Positions 24,434 to 36,887 of a stretch of DNA of 64,000 nt are shown one piece after another (position 1 is the first letter of the stretch; every line of letters starts with the position of its first letter). The notes beneath the pieces were generated by a model that had not been told where the DNA came from, did no database searches, and saw only the letters and a list, made by a program, of their open reading frames with translations. The translations under genes and the position numbers were made by a program. The stretch lies in NCBI GenBank assembly GCA_036872755.1, contig JAVHNS010000019.1, positions 248,001 to 312,000 of the forward strand. The letters are read 5' to 3'. The DNA is from Orbilia blumenaviensis. Its lineage: Eukaryota > Ascomycota > Orbiliomycetes > Orbiliales > Orbiliaceae.

Positions 24434-25356
24434 TTAGGCTTTCGTTAGGACAAGATCGGGCTTGGTGGGTGTCTGCTGAACCTGCCCTTCCTCGTTGGTG
24501 AACGATAGTTTTGAGAAGTACCCCGTAACCTTAGTAAGCAATCCTTCAGGCGGCGGGGTCACCTTTGGCTCTTTCACTATGGGAGCTGGCTCTGGTATTC
24601 GACTGATACCAGCTTCATCCAGTCTTCTCTCTAGGATCTCGACCTTTCTTCGCCAAATCTCATCCACTTCTTCGAGATTCTGTAGCCTTTCAGCGACTTC
24701 GTCTCGCCTATTCATTTCCTTCTTCCTGCTTCGGAGGGCCTCAACAAGTATAAGACCACCTGCGACCGAAAATAGAAAGAATTCGGAGATGAAAGCGGCA
24801 CCTCTTTCTATTGCTTTGCTGTCTGATAGAGGCCTTATATGGGGAGTTGCCGGTTTCTTCTTTTTCGCTGCATGCGTTGCATGGCCAGCCTCGGACTCGG
24901 ATGTATGCGAATGAGAGGTAGGGTGATCATGATGTGTGCTGCTTGCTTTCAACGAATCATGTTTCTCGTCCTTCAAAGCATCGGTCGCCATTTTTGCGAT
25001 ACTTCCTTTCTCGTCCTTCCCCCTATCCGTAGACTTCCGCCTTTCTTCGTCTTCCTCGGCTTTTTCAATAACACTATTGTCACGCAGAAGATTCAGCCGT
25101 ATCCTGATATCTGTTCTATGAACAGTCTGGGCAATAGCAATGCATATGGTACGAAATCTCGGGTGCTCTCTTGCTTGTTGCTTTATGCTATTCTAAATTT
25201 TGTAAATAACAGTATTAATATCTGATAATGTAATGCATAGAACTAAATATCGTTGGTGGCACATGGCCCCCCAAAAGAGACGCGGGAACTTACAGCAATA
25301 GGCTTCGCAAGAGTTCGCACAGCCAAACTCGTAAGCTTGACAGCGATGGTAGACAT
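24434..25356 (-). CDS. OPA3-like mitochondrial protein
   Basis: Two exons on the minus strand: 25294-25356 (21 codons, MSTIAVKLTSLAVRTLAKPIA) and 24434-25192, giving 273 residues. Exon 1 is the family signature at the N terminus, and exon 2 continues with NSIKQQAREHPRF, then ICIAIAQTVHRTDIRIRL, both typical of OPA3. A hydrophobic segment, AFISEFFLFSVAGGLILVEA, is followed by a coiled-coil-like charged helix (residues about 180-215) and a Pro-rich tail. OPA3 family proteins sit in mitochondrial membranes and are linked to organelle shape and lipid metabolism in animals; the molecular role in fungi is not settled. Donor GTAAGT and acceptor TTTAG keep the frame. Compared with animal OPA3, the fungal protein has extra charged linkers, including a His/Ser-rich stretch of about residues 115-135. 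Confidence 0.9.
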
Positions 25357-25460
25357 TATGCTACCCTAAGGTGCGTATTATGGGCAGAGGGAGGGGTTTC
25401 AAGGCTGATAGACTCGAGGCTTGGTACGAAGGATCGCGTAGAGATCGAGGATGTTCTGGG

Positions 25461-25734
25461 CTATTTGGCTTTATTGGGGCCAGCATTTGCCCCTAAGCCC
25501 TCATACTTCCCAAAGGGGTCCGCGAAATGGTAGTAGAGGTGCTTGTAGGATTTGAGGTCGCGATACGAAGTTGCCGCTATGTTTGAGGTCTTGGGGGAAG
25601 CCTTTGCAGGGCTGACGCCGCAATTCATGGAAGCCGCAAACTTGACGTCCGGAACTACCATATTTGGTAATATAGCGATATTTCCTAAAACGGCAAAAGC
25701 GAAATTGTGTGCAACACATTTACTGCGTTTCTTC
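25461..25734 (-). CDS. possible small protein, unrecognised
   Basis: A 91-residue frame on the minus strand starting at the only ATG that keeps the frame open (MKKRSKCVAHNF). It has a short hydrophobic segment (AFAVLGNIAILPNMVVP) and an aromatic, charged C terminus (SYKHLYYHFADPFGKYEGLG). The frame stays open upstream for 24 more codons without an ATG, and a CAG acceptor-like site lies just before the start, so a 5' exon may be missing. I do not recognise the family. The size and single hydrophobic helix would suit a small mitochondrial membrane subunit, but this is only a guess. It is divergent from the kinase gene downstream. It may not be real. Confidence 0.4.
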
Positions 25735-26323
25735 ATTGGGCCCTGACAACGGTTGTCAAGCAGTTGCGAAAGGCAACCGAGCAGAAGGCCTAACGGCAAC
25801 AATTTCAAAACATGGATTCCTCGTTAAAGCCAAAGAACAAGTTCACACACACACGACATAATTCTATCTACGGTGGTATGTACCTGGTACTCACTTCCTT
25901 TGCACACCTCTTTCATCAACCACTCTCAAAAACGACTTCACCTTCTTACACCATCACCATCTTCTAACACGCTGGAATCGGTGATAATCACGCCAACTCT
26001 CTATCGCCTGCCTTGAACATTCACTGTTGCCAGATTGGCTTGCAACCTGGCTGACTTGGGCGACTGTGCTTCGCGCTGACCGGTTGCAATCTTCAATGAA
26101 TTCCGGCTACCATCACCATTAATAACCTCTCTACCAGCGGCCACCATCCAATACCCCCTCTACCAGTGGCTGCTACGAACCATTTCGATTTTATCCAACT
26201 TTTTCATTGTTTTTCCACCAGCCATTCCGAACCTTTGAAATCCGTGTTCCCTCGGCCGTTGGTCCACATCTACATTTGCGATCCGACACTGTTCCCCCAA
26301 CCTCTACAGTTACGGACGAAACC
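25735..26323. other. intergenic, Polo kinase promoter and leader
   Basis: No gene is visible apart from the possible 5' part of the small minus-strand frame. The DNA before the kinase start is CT- and CA-rich with several ACCATCACC-like direct repeats (about 25960-26160), consistent with a long fungal 5' leader. Confidence 0.55.
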
Positions 26324-29107
26324 ATGACCCAATTACCCTCTAAACAAAGAGGTGCCCTCTCGGCTGTTAGGCGCAGTCAAGCTCTGGCACCCGTTCCAGC
26401 TAGTGTCCAGAATGCACGTCCTTCTGGCGAAGAAAAACATCAGGCCACGGCTCCAAAAACACCCGAGAAGAAGAAGGAGCCCCAGAAAGAGAGAAAGAAG
26501 AATCTCCCAGACACACCCCCACCAGTCATCACCGATTCCAGGCGAGGGATGGACTACCGGCGTGAAAAGTCGCTGGGAGAAGGAGGATTTGCTCGTTGTT
26601 TCGAGGTGTACAACCCCGACAACGAGCTTTTTGCCGCTAAGGTTGTCTCCAAAAAGTCGCTCAGCTCCCAGCGAATGAAATCTAAGGTATGTGATACAAA
26701 TCCAATTTACTAAAAATCGCGCCCCAGCGTGCTAATTAGCAAACCATCATTACAGTTTCTTGGAGAACTCCAAGTGCACAAGACCATGGAACACCCAAAT
26801 ATCGTTCGATTCAAGGAGTGTTTCGAGGATTCACAAAACGTATATATGATTTTGGAGCTCTGTAGCAACAAGTCGCTTATGGATCTACTCCGAAGACGAA
26901 AGTTCTTCACAGAGCCCGAGGCACGTTTCTTTCTAATTCAAATGCTTGGTGCAGTCAAATATATGCACTCCAGAAACGTTATCCATAGGGACCTCAAACT
27001 CGGGAACATATTTTTGGATGAACACTTGAACGTCAAGATTGGAGACTTTGGATTGGCGGCCTTGCTAATCGATGGAACGGAGAGGAAGAATACCATCTGC
27101 GGCACACCCAACTACATTGCTCCTGAGGTCCTGTTCGGCAAAGAGGAAGGTCACTCTTTCGAAGTGGATCTTTGGTCCCTAGGTATCATATTATATGCCA
27201 TGCTGATCGGGAAGCCGCCGTTCCAGTCAGGTGACGTAAAGGAGATATACCAAAAGATCAAAGTCGCGACCTTCTCATACCCCGCTAGTCCCCCACAGCA
27301 AATTTCTCCCGAGGCAAAAGATCTAATCAAGTCTCTCTTGAGCCCTGATCCTCGAAATAGGCCAACTATCGACGATATTGCAGACCATTCCTTCTTCAAA
27401 AGTGGATACTTCCCGAGACAGTTACCGATCGCAACTCTAAGAGTGATTCCAGCCTGGGATGACCAAGCTACCAGCAGCAAAGGGGTATGGTATCACAATT
27501 TTCTCGAAGTCGCCCGTGTTTCTGGTGTCGGTCTTGGAATTGAGGGTGTAGGTGCTTCACGAGGAAAGGGTGTTGAAATTCTACCCATCAATGAGGATGA
27601 CGACGAGCCAATGGATAACGTCGTCGTCCAGGCCCCCATCGGCCATAAAATGATTGTCGCCCCCGTTGTTCTGCTTTCTCCAGCCAGCCAGAGGACAAAA
27701 TCGAACCAACGTATGATCCCAGAGGAGCTTTCTCCGAAAATCACAAAGACCAGAAACATAGCCGGAATGCCTAAGATACCATCCAGGCTAAATCCGCTGA
27801 GGGAGATGCAACAGCAACGTGCCAATAAGGAAAGCGCGTCTCTTGCACCTCTGGAAGGATTCCGTGATCTGAAGATAAGCTCGGACAAGAACGAGAATGC
27901 TCCATCCTCTGCTAGTGCTGGTGGATATAAGTTACCATCCAAAATTGGACAAAGGGGCGTTATTCTCGATTCAAAAATTCGAGCTCCAAAGTTGCCCACT
28001 GTGTATGCTGCAGGAAACTCACGATCAAACCCAATTGACCTCGAGCCAACTGCCTCTCAGCCCGCCCAAAGGAGGCCTTCCGCCGAGAGCATCATCCCAA
28101 GTTACCGCAGTAACCCAATCCCGAATGCCTCCCGGGAAATCGTGATTGATAACATTAAGCAGACGTTGAAATCGCTTTCGGCATTCAACAACAGAACCGT
28201 GGACACCCTGCCACCGCAGCCAAAGGAAACCAGAATCGCGATCGATCAGACAAATAGAGCGAGGATCACGCCGATGAATGTTGAGAGTGGCTCGTGGATT
28301 ACCAAATGGGTCGACTACTCTAATAAGTACGGAGTCGGTTATATTTTGAACGACAACACTACTGCCACGATTTTCAAGGATGGGACCAACGTCTTGCTAG
28401 ATTTCCCGAAGCCTAATCTTGACATGGAATCTGCCCTAATGGAATACGTCGTTCCTAAAAAGGCAACCCGAACTACAATGCTGCTGAAAGACGCTGCCAG
28501 ATTTAGGTCGTCTGGCTTAGCTGATAAAGCTGGCATTTGTAAGAAATTGGGTGACTTCATGCTCAACAAACTGGGGAACTCGTCCCCCGATGGGGAGACT
28601 GAGACACCCGGCAACCGCTCTTTCGATCCATCGCAAAGGTCATATATCAGCCATTTCATTCGTGTCAATGGAGGTCCTGGCCCAGACGGCAAGGAAAGCA
28701 TCTACGCCGTTTTCCGACTCGATGAAGGAGGTTTCCAGGTAATGGTCATCTAGTAATGATATTCACGCATATTTTTCTAACAATAACGCTTATAGATTAA
28801 CTTCCCTGATCATTTCAAGATTATCTTGCATCACGATGGGCGAACTATCCGATTCTTCGACCAATCAAGAATTGTATACACTGTATCGCTAGAGGAACTG
28901 TACACCCTTGCGCATACTAAGCGACAGACGGGAGTAGCAGTTCTTTTATCCAGAAACGATATCCATCAGAAAATGCAGATCTTCCAGTCAATCCTAGAAG
29001 GGTGGTTGAGTTGCGATTCTAAAACAGGCGAATTCCTTAGAAAGGGCCAGAAGCTTGCTGTTGGAGAAATCGTAATTGCTCTCGGTGGATATTCGGATCC
29101 AGCTTAA
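26324..29107 (+). CDS. Polo-like serine/threonine kinase (Cdc5/Plo1 type)
   Basis: Mitotic kinase controlling entry, spindle, mitotic exit and septation. Three exons (26324-26686, 26756-28738, 28796-29107) give 885 residues. A basic, Pro-rich N-terminal extension of about 75 residues precedes the kinase domain. Motifs: glycine loop GEGGFARCF, VAIK-type AAKVVSKK, catalytic HRDLKLGN (His198-Asp200; the LKLGN wording is typical of Polo kinases), DFG at 218-220, T-loop ERKNTICGTPNYIAPE and WSLGIILY. A linker of about 290 residues leads to two polo boxes. Box 1 begins at Trp635 (WITKWVDYSNKYGVGY). Box 2 spans YISHFIRVNG to the last exon, with the phosphopeptide pincer His788 and Lys790 in INFPDHFKI. 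The last intron lies inside box 2. The catalytic and phosphobinding residues are intact. The start at 26324 was chosen as the first in-frame ATG; the frame is open further upstream but without an ATG. Confidence 0.96.
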
Positions 29108-29829
29108 TCCTCTCGGGGATCTTATTCTGATAAGATGGAATGACCCTTGTTATGAATCCCCTATTTTAATTTTAACTATCCGATTCTCACAAATCTGGAG
29201 ATAAGGATAGGAAATGGTTTTTTGTTTTTGATTGCACTCTATGGTTAATACGTCCCATAATGACTCTTGTTTTTGCTAACGGCGTTTCCTGGAAGCTGCG
29301 GTACCCATTCGCTTTCTTATAACAGTCTTGTCATAGCATTTGGAGACCGGCGTTTACTTGCTTTTACATTTTATGCTGCTTAGCATATTGTCGTAAACCC
29401 CTTTCCCCTTCAAACCTGGAATACTCCAGGTGTTTTCTGTTTTTCTACTTGTAACACTACGTCATGCTATGGCCCATTCTATTTTCCTAATAAGTGCTCG
29501 CTTTTTGTACATTATATTGGTTAACTACCAGAGCCTGTTTTAACATAGATACCGATGGGATAGCCAGCAGAATTAACATAAACGTCAATTTGAGCATTGC
29601 CTTTATAATTGATGTATGTAGTAAATGTGTTGTAGGCGTAAAATGCAACAACCGATTATAATACACAACCTAAAATTCAGCAGCTACACAGCACTTCCAT
29701 GTGCTTCGTGTTTTTTATATGCGCATTTGTCAATCTTAAGAGGTATTTTAGCATAATAATCGCACTCGTCTAAAGGGGGAAGCCGGAAGGGATAGGATTG
29801 ATAAAACTATATCCGTAGAGATCGTCAAC
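29108..29829. other. intergenic, 720 bases without a gene
   Basis: AT-rich spacer between the Polo kinase and the UPF0538 gene. I see no open frame of note, no RNA gene and no long repeat. The first 100 bases probably form the kinase 3' untranslated region. Confidence 0.7.
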
Positions 29830-30700
29830 ATGTCTTCTGCGACTCTAGAGCAAGATGCAGATGCTTGTAAGTTCAACATCTTTTACCATGTATGCCCCGG
29901 GCCGCTGGGAACCTCTGACCGTAAGGTATCTACTGAAACACTGATCGATTCTCTCTCTCTCTCTTTTTTTTTGGTGGTATCTCATAGTGAAAAATGCTAC
30001 TATCACTGTACGGGTGATCAAGTCGTTCCCGTACAGGACATGCAAGAATCTAGTTATTCGAGGATTGGATCTTACGACTGTTACTGTGGGGGAGTTTAAG
30101 GCTCGAGCGGAGAATGGTATGTTCTCCCCCCTTCACTCCACTCTACTCCACCTGTATTCTTCGATTGAAAGCAACGGGAGATGATATCTTTACTTGGGTT
30201 TTAGGAGGTTGGAGGCTGACCAATAGATCGTAGACGTCAGAACGTTATCTGGGTGGAAACCATATCAGAATGTTCAGTTTGGTATGTAACAACCCCCTCT
30301 TCCTTATCTAGATTAGATCGTCTACCACGGGCACAGTGGAAGAGTCTATACTAATTCTTGTTTTCTCTGTTTTACAATTCTTGTTTATAATACGAACAGA
30401 TGCAATGAAACTGTACACAAAGGCCCATGGTACAAAGACTCAAAACCTGATTATCAACCTTGATCGTCCTGACTGGATGTTCGTTGATGATTCGAAGACG
30501 TTGGCGGAGGTTGGGTGTGGTATGTTCTTCTTCTTCCCCCACCCCCCCCTTATTTATCTATTTCTTTCTTTCTCCTTGTCCCGGGCGTTATAGGTTAATG
30601 ACGTCTATATTCCGTTATAGAGCATGAAACGGAGGTGTCGTTCTTTAATAGAGCCGCATATGATGAGTATCTGGCAGATCCTGTGAATAAATGGGATTAG
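29830..30700 (+). CDS. UPF0538 family protein (C2orf76-like)
   Basis: Small protein of 137 residues in five exons: 29830-29866, 29988-30116, 30234-30281, 30400-30519 and 30621-30700. Every junction leaves one base that completes a codon in the next exon. The product matches the UPF0538 family in length and pattern: an N-terminal ITVRVIKSFPYRTCKNLVI strand, a central WKPYQNVQFDAMKLYTKAHGTKT stretch (family: FRNYKYDTLKI..AHKSKT), then LIINLD and the terminal ETEVSFFNRAAYDEYLADPVNKW. The sequence suggests a compact alpha/beta, ubiquitin-like fold. The family's function is unknown in all organisms. Exon 3 was placed by choosing, among several AG sites, the one that restores the conserved RTLSGWKPYQN stretch. 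More than half of the gene span is intron. Confidence 0.88.
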
Positions 30701-31683
30701 GTTTTTGAATGGTTCTTTTGAGGACGGGTGTGGAATGTGCGAGATGTGCGAGATGTTCCTGACTACGGGAGGAGAGGAGGGACATGTTATCTAGATTTAT
30801 TAGAGGGGTACACAGATACTACACGTTTCAATATTTACCCCCCACTTGCGGTTTAATCGGCTGTTTTTGATATCTATAATGGTTTTTCAATTCTTTCGTG
30901 CAAGTGGCTAAATAAAACCAAAAAATGGTAACGATGTGTATGTACAAAAGATAAATAAAAAAATGAATTGAGTTCGATCCGTGGACAGAAGAAGGAAGGG
31001 GAAAAAAGAAAAAGGAGAAACGGAGGGAAAGCGAATAGTCATAGGAGGTAAAGGATATACAAAGAATCTCGCCCTGCAATAATAGCTATCAAAAAAGGGA
31101 GCGAAACTGCAGAGCTTGTGTTTATTTATTAAAATGGAAAAGGAAAAAGAAAGAAAAGGAAGTGAAAGGGAATAGAACGGCGTCAAAGCATATATACCTA
31201 TTTACTTGATACCTACGCAAGAGAAGGGCCTGGAGGAGTCAACTCCTTCATCTCTTTGCATAGTACGTCTGTCTGTCTGTCTGCCAACCATCTATTATAC
31301 TTTTCCTCAACCTGTTACGCAATCAAGATCATGCTTTTGTGATTCCTCCCCGGAGTCCATTGCCCTCCCTTTTTTTTTTTTTGCAGTCTTACTTTTTGTT
31401 AATATTTTTGCCTTAACCCCGGGTAAACATTTTTTTTGACAACCATGATTCCGCGCACCCTGTCCCAAATGTAGCTGTTAAAAAGCAATTCCTTCAAAAC
31501 TATATATAAAACGGGAAAAAAAGAAGACAAATTCCAACGCCTTAATCAATCGATGGCCCCGAACAGTAATGCATATCGAAGAGGGATGAGAACATCAGCT
31601 TCAATGTTGTTTCCGTTTTTCATTGTATAGATATATTTATTAATGAGCGGCCGTGGTAAATGTTTTTGATTCATATCGAAACT
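30701..31683. other. convergent intergenic spacer
   Basis: About 1 kb between two convergent genes. It holds both 3' untranslated regions, AT-rich DNA, a GTCTGTCTGTCT short repeat (about 31267-31282) and a T run near 31371. No gene is supported. Confidence 0.7.
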
Positions 31684-33449
31684 TTAGTGGGCGTGTCCAT
31701 GTGCTCCTGCTCGAGCTTCTGCGTTAGGGTCGATAGGTCCACAGCACTGTCCAACCTCACACTCGGTCGAGCATTCCATCAAACAGCCGACATCACCATC
31801 ATCGGACGCTCTGGACTTGCCATTAACAGCGCCGTAGGAGCTGCTACTACCAGCTACCGTCGGAGGAAGATGTGGAGTTGAGCTCCCAGATCCGGAAGGC
31901 GAATACTCCGGTTGAATGGTGGATGAGTGAATACCATAGGCGTGCAGACACTCGCGAATAGCCTCTGCCAGGGCGATATACCTAGCGGTTGGATTGTCAT
32001 CGGTATTCTTGTGGGATTCTGTAGTGCAGTGTGGGTTGAATGCAATCCTAACGTGGAGTGATGCCACCATTTTGATATCGGACAGCTGCCAAATGTGAAG
32101 TTCGTGGACACTGAGAACACCTGGAACATCTTCGATATCCTTCTTGACGTCTTCGAGGGAGATACCATTAGGAACAGCCTGGAGTAAGATACTAGCGGCG
32201 GATTTGCAGAGTGGGAGGGCGGAAGAAAAGATAATGATCGTGATAATAAGGGAGATAGCAGGATCGAAGTAGAATCTCCACCAGAAGTCCGTCTGCCAGA
32301 TAAACAAAGCCGAGGCAATAACACCAACGTTTCCGAGAGCGTCTCCAAGAACGTGCAAGAATACACCCCTCATGTTTAAGTTCTGGTGAGAGTGGCCTCC
32401 CTTCTTTGACTGCTTAGGTTTAGAATGCTGGTGTTCGGTATGCCATTCTGGATTCTTTGTCGGATTGGCGAGATATTCCGTATGGTCGTGCTTGTGTGGG
32501 TGAGTGTGAGGACGGTCGTGGAGATGGCTTGACTTGTGCTTAGTACCGTTTCCGATGAGAGGCGACCTTTCGGTGGATTCATCTTCAACTACGATAGCCT
32601 CTTCGATGTCTGGGTACTCATTCTCGCTAGACGACGAGGATCCGAGAGCAGCCCGAGCAGCAGCATCCGTAATCGCCTGCCTGTTCAGGGCAGGATGGAC
32701 ATGAATGTCGTCAACGGTGGAGAAGTGACGGTGCCTAGATGCACTTCCAAAGGAGTGTGAATGGCCGTGACGATAGCTATGGGATTGGGACCGCGAGTGC
32801 CTCCCGACGATAGTTTCGGGAAGTACGCTTTCAATGTCGCCTGTCTCGTCCGCAGCATCAATCTCGTCGTCGGTGTGAATGTGACCTTCAAGACCATGGG
32901 TATGTCTGTGGCCTTCGTGGCCGTCATTTCCGTGAGAATGTCCTCCATGGCCGTGGTCGTGGAAGAGGAACAAGCCGACGATGTTCGAGGCGAGACCGGC
33001 CGAACCAACGGCGAGGATGAGTACCGGCTGGTTGATGACAGGAGGGTCGAAGAAGCGTTGGATAGCCTCTAGAACGATGGAAAGACACAGGGCAAGGAGG
33101 AAGACGCCATTGATGAGAGCGCCCAGAACTTCAGCCCTTTGCCACTAATTGTTTTCCCAAGAGTTATTGTTAGCGATGCCAACATCGCAGTTGAACTGCC
33201 AAGTAGCGTAAAGGGGTATAGGTGTAAAATACTTACACCGTAAGTGTATTTGCTGTTGTTGGTCTTGCTTTTGGCCAGACGGATGGCATACAAGGCTACG
33301 ATGAGCGAGAAGACATCGTTCAGCATGTGGAAGGAGTCGGCGACAAGAGCAAGGGAGTGGACAGCATATCCGACGATGATTTCGAGGAAGAAGAAGACCG
33401 TGTCGATAATAAGGAGAGTAATGATCCTGGCGGAGCGTGAGAAAGCCAT
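31684..33449 (-). CDS. CDF (SLC30) zinc transporter, Zrc1/Cot1 type
   Basis: Proton-coupled metal exporter that loads zinc (and perhaps cobalt or cadmium) into the vacuole or another endomembrane compartment. Two exons on the minus strand (33237-33449, 31684-33144) give 557 residues. Six transmembrane helices are visible: two in exon 1, two at the start of exon 2, a cytosolic His-rich loop of roughly 150 residues (many HGH, HSH and HTH repeats), then two more, followed by the C-terminal metal-sensing domain. Transport-site residues are present: the HSLALVADSFHMLND segment in helix 2 and HVLGDALGNVG in helix 5, matching the HxxxD signatures of zinc-selective CDF proteins. The tail ends in a second Cys/His cluster (CLMECSTECEVGQCC, then GAHGHAH), an extra possible metal site. 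The intron has GTAAGT and an AATTAG acceptor and preserves the frame (YTYG then WQRAEVLGAL). Confidence 0.95.
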
Positions 33450-36400
33450 GACCGGGCGACTGAGAATCTTGCGATGGGATAGAGATAGTTGGAAGTCCCC
33501 CTGGGAGGGGAGGGGGAGAGGGGCGTATATATGGCCGACAGTCGGCGGGAAGAAATGACGACAGCAGGAACGACGAAGCTATTAAGTAAAACAAAGTACT
33601 TATCAACAAGGATTAAAAAAAAAGTTAACTTCCACCAGTTCACTGCAAAGAATATGAAGGCGAAGATGAAAAAGGATGAAAAGGAAAGAAGAGCGATAGC
33701 AGGATAAAATAATAACAGAGGGGGGACAAGGGGGTGGATGCCAAATCCGGGGAAGAAGTGTTCGGGAAGTTTTAAAGGGAAGAGAACAACATGGTGTGTG
33801 GAATGAATAATAGATTACCTAGCATAGAACACTACTAAGAAGTTCTTCACAACCGACTAATACTTGCAGATGCCTGCCGATGAGAGAACGGAAAAAAAAA
33901 AAAAAAAAAAACAGATCCCTCGCTTAGTCGGGGCGAAAACACCCAGCAAGAGGGATAGATTGATTACCTATTATTCCCACGCACCAGATCACTGCAGATG
34001 CATATGAGGATTGGATTGGACGGATGGATTGTATGGACGGGATGGTTCTCGAATTGACTCCTTGCAGGTTCAGCTAGTCCGATCCAGCCCACTGCAGCCC
34101 CGAATTCGACTTTCTTCGAAATGGGCGGGAATGGCAAATTTGATGCAGGAAAAAGGGAAAAAGAGATAAGATTGATCCTTTTTCGTTATCTGATCGATCA
34201 GTCAGCCTGGAGCTGGCCTGCTTAAATATTAGTACCCGCTACCCGGCATCAGGACGCCGGGTCCCCCTTCTTTCTTTCTTTCTTTCGATTTCTATACCTT
34301 GCGCATGCATCCTGCCTGGTTTATTCATTTATCTGTTGTATACGTACTATTCTTGCTCATCCGATCGAATGATTCTGAGAGGTAATTAATAGATTGGTTG
34401 GTTTCGCTTCGTATAAATTTTTTTTTATTTCTTATTTTGAGCGGGCCGAAGACGCTGGCCAGACTGGATGTCAACGACATGATATGATTGATAGATGGCG
34501 CCTTCGAATTGAATATTCCCGATGCACTGCAAGTCTATACCTACATACATATGCAGTCCCTTTGACGCGCATCTACCATAATAACTACAAGTGTCTTCCT
34601 AAGTACTGCTTGCTATTACCTAGTATATCCGCTATTCAGGCAATTTATGTCCTGTCTGTTCCAATGTTGCACAACATCGGGGAAAAGATCTTAACAGAGA
34701 GAGAGAGAGAGAGTGTGTGTGTGTGTGTGCGTGTGTCACACGGTCTAGAATCCAGTACACACTCTCCTATTCTTGTTCATCTCCCCTAGTTAAGGTACAT
34801 GCACCGCCAGACTTAAGTTTCCAACGAGCGGTCAAAGGGATGAGGGCTTAAAATTTTTTCTTCCCGACAATCCCAATATGCAATCCTCCGATCGCTGGCC
34901 TCCTTAATTATAATTATATAAAAAAAACTTAAACTTAGGCGTACTCCGGAGTCCGGGATGTCGACGACAAGAGAGGCAAAGATCCCGACTTGTCCGTGCC
35001 ATGATATGTATGACCCGATATCCGACTTTTGCATTCTCGTTCGGATCCAAAAGTCGGATTTTACTATCTTTTTCGACCGAGTGTTACGATTCCAAGTAAA
35101 TCCATTTTTATTACAAGATCGGTGTTTCCGATCCCACCGTTAGCTGGGGAGTCTTACGGCAGGCGTATGACGTACATGCCTTTCTTACGCTCTGGGAACT
35201 TGCCGTACTTCCTTATTTAGTACAGGAAAGTAGCACTGGCGCGGCGGATTACGCCAGCATGCATGTGCACGAAACTGAACTGGCCTTGACTAGAATCCCT
35301 TTGCTGTGCTTTTACTATGGAACTAGAACTGATTCCCAAGACTAAGCATCCTAGCCGAACGTCGGTTCCGTTCAGAATACAACGGTGTCATTAGTGCGAC
35401 ACTATCAGGACCTTGTGCAGAACCATTTTTTTTTGGATCTCGTTCTGAATGATGATACTTGCATGGGACTCGAGTTTCGTGTTTTTGCTGCTCAATTCCT
35501 CCCCCTCCTCCTCTTTTTCTTTTTTTTGAAACCTGCGATCTGTGGTAGTGGGGCTCGATTTATATGTCGATATATCCATGTGCGACTTCCAAGCCAGAAT
35601 GGATCTGACAAGAATATTCCCCTGTCACCTCGATACTTAAGTATTTAGTCAATCCGAAAACGTCCAAATAGCCCAGTTAATCTGCGGAATGAGTATACGC
35701 ATATATAACATAATATAGAATATCTTAACACCTGTCAATAGCGCTAATCTTATCCTATAGCTATAGTTCTAAGCGCTTATGGATCTCGGGAATCGAATCG
35801 AATCCAGCCCCCACGGAGAGATTGAATATTCCCTTCCTTGACCACACATTCCTGAGCGTTTACGATTCCCCTCAAAATATGTTTTTCTTTTTTGGGGTGG
35901 ATTGGAATCTGAAGCAATCGCGCAACGGGAAGATCTTCAGGAGAAGAATTATAATTATATGAGGCTATCGATGATGATAATTGATTGTGAGGATGGTTCT
36001 CGATAAGGAAGAAAAATATACAAGTCTTTTTTGATCTCAATTAAGTTCGACCTTTTATCAGTAAAAAAAATTATAGTTTGGTCGACACCCGTTGATTAGA
36101 AAGGAATGTAGTAAAAATGAAAAGAAAAGAAAAGAAAAGAAGAAGAAGAACTAAACAACATTACAGATGACGACGAGCAAGAATAAAAAAATAAAATAAA
36201 TAACAATTTTATGCTAGAGTAGTAATGTAAAGAAGGGAGAGGAAGATATGCTTCCTTCTGATTCTTCCCAAGTTAAAAATATTACCCTCCCGGTCGCCCG
36301 AATTATAACATCATTCAATTGATCAAGCCGATAGTAAACGACTTTAGATATGGGGTGTTGAAAGAGTTAAAAAGTAATATAAAAAGTAATTTATAACAAA

Positions 36401-36887
36401 GAAAGGAAGTAACAAATGACAGAAACAGAAAAGGGAAGGGAAAAAGGAAATATAGAAAGGGAATATGCCGTTCTTTAGAATTATCGCTCGAAGTGAATGA
36501 GGAGAAAGTAATACGGAAAACAATTGGTATGGTATGGCAGTTGGTCGTCATGATGTTGGTACTAATGAGGTTCGGTCGGAAATTGTTCGATAGCAAAGGA
36601 ATGCTCCCGCGCGGTAAAAGACGAACGAAAGAAACAAATGGAACGAAACGCGGGGGAAAATTTTTTAAAAAAACGATGATATGCAAGGCAATGGAATGGG
36701 GAAATTTTGAAAAAAGTTCGATTGTGTACCCAGAATAACCCAGAATGCAGCGTGGTAAAAAAAAAAAAAAGAAGAGGTTCGGAGGAAATAGGGACTATAG
36801 GGAGATAATGTCGCATAATAGCAAATACAATACCTTTCCCTCAAAAAAATATCAATATGCGTCGTAGCAGAGTTCGAGTGGCAGAGA
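33450..36887. other. intergenic between zinc transporter and SKT5-like gene
   Basis: About 3.4 kb with no supported gene. Contents: an A run (33892-33911), GA and GT dinucleotide repeats near 34697-34735, AAAAG repeats near 36120-36140, and AT-rich DNA at 35690-36480. The left end is the upstream region of the zinc transporter and the right end the 3' side of the SKT5-like gene. Open frames are short and low-complexity. Confidence 0.65.

Noticed and set aside
26207..26323. N-terminal extension of the Polo kinase
   Set aside because: The frame is open but has no ATG before 26324; the added residues do not resemble family N termini.
27493..27999. 168-codon minus-strand open frame
   Set aside because: Antisense to the Polo kinase linker; no start context or splice partner.
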